Of a stretch of 64,000 nucleotides of DNA, positions 62,679 to 64,000 are shown in pieces (positions within the stretch are counted from its first letter, which is position 1; every line of letters starts with the position of its first letter). A program made the translations under genes and the position numbers. Below the pieces are notes generated by a model, which saw only the letters and a program-made list of their open reading frames with translations, made no database searches and was not told the DNA's origin. The stretch comes from Methyloversatilis sp. RAC08 (lineage in GTDB: Bacteria; Pseudomonadota; Gammaproteobacteria; Burkholderiales; Rhodocyclaceae), in contig NZ_CP016448.1 in NCBI RefSeq assembly GCF_001713355.1, positions 2,418,001 through 2,482,000 of the forward strand, given 5' to 3'.

Positions 62679-62684
62679 CGGTCA

Positions 62685-63476
62685 TCAGAACGTGCGCTTG
62701 ACGTACAGCAGCCATTTGCTGTCGCCGGTGTCCTTGCAGCGCGTTGCCGCGCCGCCGACGTTGTCGCAGATGGTGTAGAAATTCTTGTCGGCATTGGTGT
62801 CGACATAGGCAAGCGCCGCCTGCCAGCCACCGTCGAAGTTCTTCGTGATGCCGACCTTCCAGTCGGTGAAGTCGTAGTCGTCGTAGTTCTTCACCTTCTG
62901 ATGACCGACGTGCAGGTTGGCGATCCAGCCCGGCAGGAACTCGTAGTTCGCGTTCGCTTCCAGATAGTCGGAGCCGTCCGAATCGGCGCCGAACGCCTTC
63001 TTGCTGAAACCGAAGTAGTCGGTCACCGCGTACGAGTACTTCAGCTGGATGAACTTCCAGGTCACGGCGGCGTTCAGTTCCAGCGTGTTCAGGCTTTCGC
63101 CGGACGGATCGTACTTGCCGCCCGGGAAGATGAACTGCAGGAAGCCGACATCGAACAGGAAGTCGCCCATCGTCTTCGCATAGCCGCCATACACGTCGAT
63201 TTCGCCGGTGGCGTTCGACAGCGCCAGGTCGCTCACATTGGTGCCCCACACACCGAGGTAGAGCCCGGACTCGTGCGCCAGATCGAAGCCACCCTGCACA
63301 GCCGGCTTTTCCTGCGTGTAGCTGATGCCGCGGAAGATGTACTGCGAGAACACGCCCACGTTGGCGCTGATCGTGTACGACGGCGCCGGCGCCTCTTCCG
63401 CCTGTGCGGCGAACGGTGCGACGAGCAGGCCCAGCAGCAGCGCGCTCAGGGTCTTGTGACGAAAACGTTCATGCAT
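62685..63476 (-). CDS. TorF-family outer-membrane porin
   Basis: 263-aa protein with a signal peptide (cut after AQA) and a beta-barrel ending in LLYVKRTF with the terminal aromatic. SANVGVFSQYIFRGISYTQEKPAVQGG is the typical opening of the TorF (gcw_chp, TIGR02001) family, quoted in two parts: SANVGVFSQYIFRG and ISYTQEKPAVQGG. Other marks are LYLGVWGTNVSD and EIDVYGGYAKTMGDFLFDVG. The transported solute is unknown; the permease gene next to it suggests an amino acid or amine. GGAG precedes the ATG. Upstream 524 bases hold regulatory sites and REP repeats only. Confidence 0.9.
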   Translation of the reverse strand: MHERFRHKTLSALLLGLLVAPFAAQAEEAPAPSYTISANVGVFSQYIFRGISYTQEKPAVQGGFDLAHESGLYLGVWGTNVSDLALSNATGEIDVYGGYAKTMGDFLFDVGFLQFIFPGGKYDPSGESLNTLELNAAVTWKFIQLKYSYAVTDYFGFSKKAFGADSDGSDYLEANANYEFLPGWIANLHVGHQKVKNYDDYDFTDWKVGITKNFDGGWQAALAYVDTNADKNFYTICDNVGGAATRCKDTGDSKWLLYVKRTF

Positions 63477-63669
63477 GGTGCTCTCCTGTGATCCACGGTT
63501 GTCGGGCGATCTGTACGACGGACGACGGGCCCAGCGCCGTCCGCCTGTTCTGCGTCACGGCAGTCGGCATCGAATCCGGCTGCGGTGCATTGATGCTCGG
63601 GAATGAGGGTGCTGCGGGGTGTGACGAACCGGTCGCGCCAGTGCGCCCGGAAGTCGTGATGTGGGACCG

Positions 63670-63699
63670 ATTATTGAAACGTCGCTGCCGCGCGAACAA
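63670..63699 (-). promoter_or_regulatory. Candidate sigma-70 promoter upstream of the porin gene
   Basis: Minus strand: TTGTTC (63699-63694), 18 bases, AATAAT (63675-63670). The 7-2-7 palindrome at 63714-63729 would lie near -58. The leader to ATG 63476 would be about 187 bases. The match is moderate, and no other promoter stands out in 63477-63669. Confidence 0.4.
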
Positions 63700-63713
63700 T
63701 TCTCACAAGGGGT

Positions 63714-63729
63714 TACCCACTAATGGGTA
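63714..63729. promoter_or_regulatory. NarL-like 7-2-7 palindrome, proximal
   Basis: TACCCAC-TA-ATGGGTA. The right heptamer is a perfect NarL heptamer on the opposite strand, and the left differs at one base. The two are spaced by exactly 2 bases, the arrangement bound by NarL-family regulators. Confidence 0.55.
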
Positions 63730-63748
63730 AGGCGCGGACGAAGGCGTT

Positions 63749-63886
63749 CTGTGGGAGCGGCACCGGTTTTGCGGGAGCGGCGGCCCCGCCGCGATGCGCA
63801 CGCTGATCAACGGTCATCGCTGCACTGATCGCGGCGAGGCCGCCGCTCCCACAGGCGCCGCTCCCACAAGTCCGCCGCTCCCACAG
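63749..63886. repeat. REP cluster (GTGGGAGCGG type)
   Basis: Five copies of a CTCCCAC/GTGGGAG core in both orientations (e.g. 63751-63760, 63842-63852, 63859-63868 and 63876-63886). The central pair 63771-63795 and 63828-63852 forms a large imperfect hairpin (GCGGGAGCGGCGGCCCCGCC on the left). It resembles REP elements of Pseudomonas and relatives. No transposase is nearby. Confidence 0.75.
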
Positions 63887-63900
63887 GGACAGACCGGCCC

Positions 63901-63916
63901 TACCCCCTAATGGGTA
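63901..63916. promoter_or_regulatory. NarL-like 7-2-7 palindrome, distal
   Basis: TACCCCC-TA-ATGGGTA, again 2 bases between heptamers, right half perfect. With the flanking bases to about 63938 (TTGAGAATTGTCCG) it is an inverted copy of the proximal site and its flank (63693-63729). The last 62 bases of the window (63939-64000) show no feature that I can name. Confidence 0.5.
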
Positions 63917-64000
63917 ACTCCTCTTGAGAATTGTCCGCACCGGTCGCGCTTCGCATCATTCGCCGCACCTGACGGTCGGCTTGATGCCGGGCGTCCGGCG

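Overview
The window is a GC-rich, gene-dense piece of a Gram-negative chromosome. Gene content and order point to a betaproteobacterium: a split glycyl-tRNA synthetase (glyQ, glyS), an rpsU-yqeY-dnaG-rpoD macromolecular-synthesis block diverging from tsaD, and a leuS-lptE-holA-proA block. A member of the Rhodocyclales (Methyloversatilis-like) is my best guess, but that is inference from gene content only. There is no prophage, CRISPR array, transposase or rRNA; one tRNA is present. Most of the window is ordinary core genome, with accessory or regulatory interest at about 17-22 kb, 31-34 kb, 47-56 kb and 56.7-64 kb.

Layout. 1-5.2 kb: glyQ (truncated at the window edge), glyS, gmhB, a PlsC-type acyltransferase, a YgjP-type metalloprotease and gloA, nearly all overlapping or closely spaced. 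5.2-9.4 kb, minus strand: an HD-GYP response regulator and a large hybrid kinase. 9.4-16.8 kb: a membrane-anchored TAXI-type binding protein and a tripartite RND efflux operon behind a strong sigma-70 promoter that overlaps an AcrR/TtgR-like operator. 16.8-21.5 kb: a bactofilin diverging from a GlrK/QseE kinase - QseG-like lipoprotein - GlrR/QseF sigma-54 activator operon, then a BON-domain protein. 21.5-28.4 kb: tRNA-CAU, a phosphodiesterase, a CBS protein and the rpoD/dnaG/yqeY/rpsU block. 28.4-31.5 kb: tsaD, plsY, folB, ogt and a chalcone-isomerase-like protein. 31.7-34.5 kb: a Slam-type outer-membrane protein followed by a FecR-domain protein with a TbpB-like C-terminal barrel, which looks like a type XI secretion translocator with its cargo. 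34.6-47.6 kb: a YbaL-like antiporter, marC, proA flanked by two long inverted repeats, holA, lptE, leuS, an MscS channel, uvrD, a Sel1 protein and a poly-gamma-glutamate hydrolase-like protein. 47.6-55.2 kb: two orphan ParA ATPases, a quinone oxidoreductase, and an SDR-ParA-FMN reductase-FAH-Kef antiporter gene run. 55.2-64 kb: a His-rich tandem-repeat periplasmic protein, an alpha/beta hydrolase, a PAS protein with a degenerate GGDEF domain, a NarX/NarL-type two-component pair, an APC permease and a TorF-type porin.

The most informative observation is regulatory. Both genes flanking the GlrK/GlrR-type operon (the divergent bactofilin and the downstream BON protein) have GG-N10-GC sigma-54 promoter elements, with a TGTC-N10-GACA-type box about 90-110 bp upstream of the predicted start. 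That is the enhancer sequence known for enterobacterial GlrR. This predicts a local regulon tying an envelope-stress two-component system to a bactofilin cytoskeletal protein and a periplasmic BON protein. A second possible regulator-target link is the NarL-type regulator at 60.2 kb and two NarL-like 7-2-7 palindromes upstream of the TorF-type porin gene. All functional statements are read from sequence and family knowledge; no database search was run.
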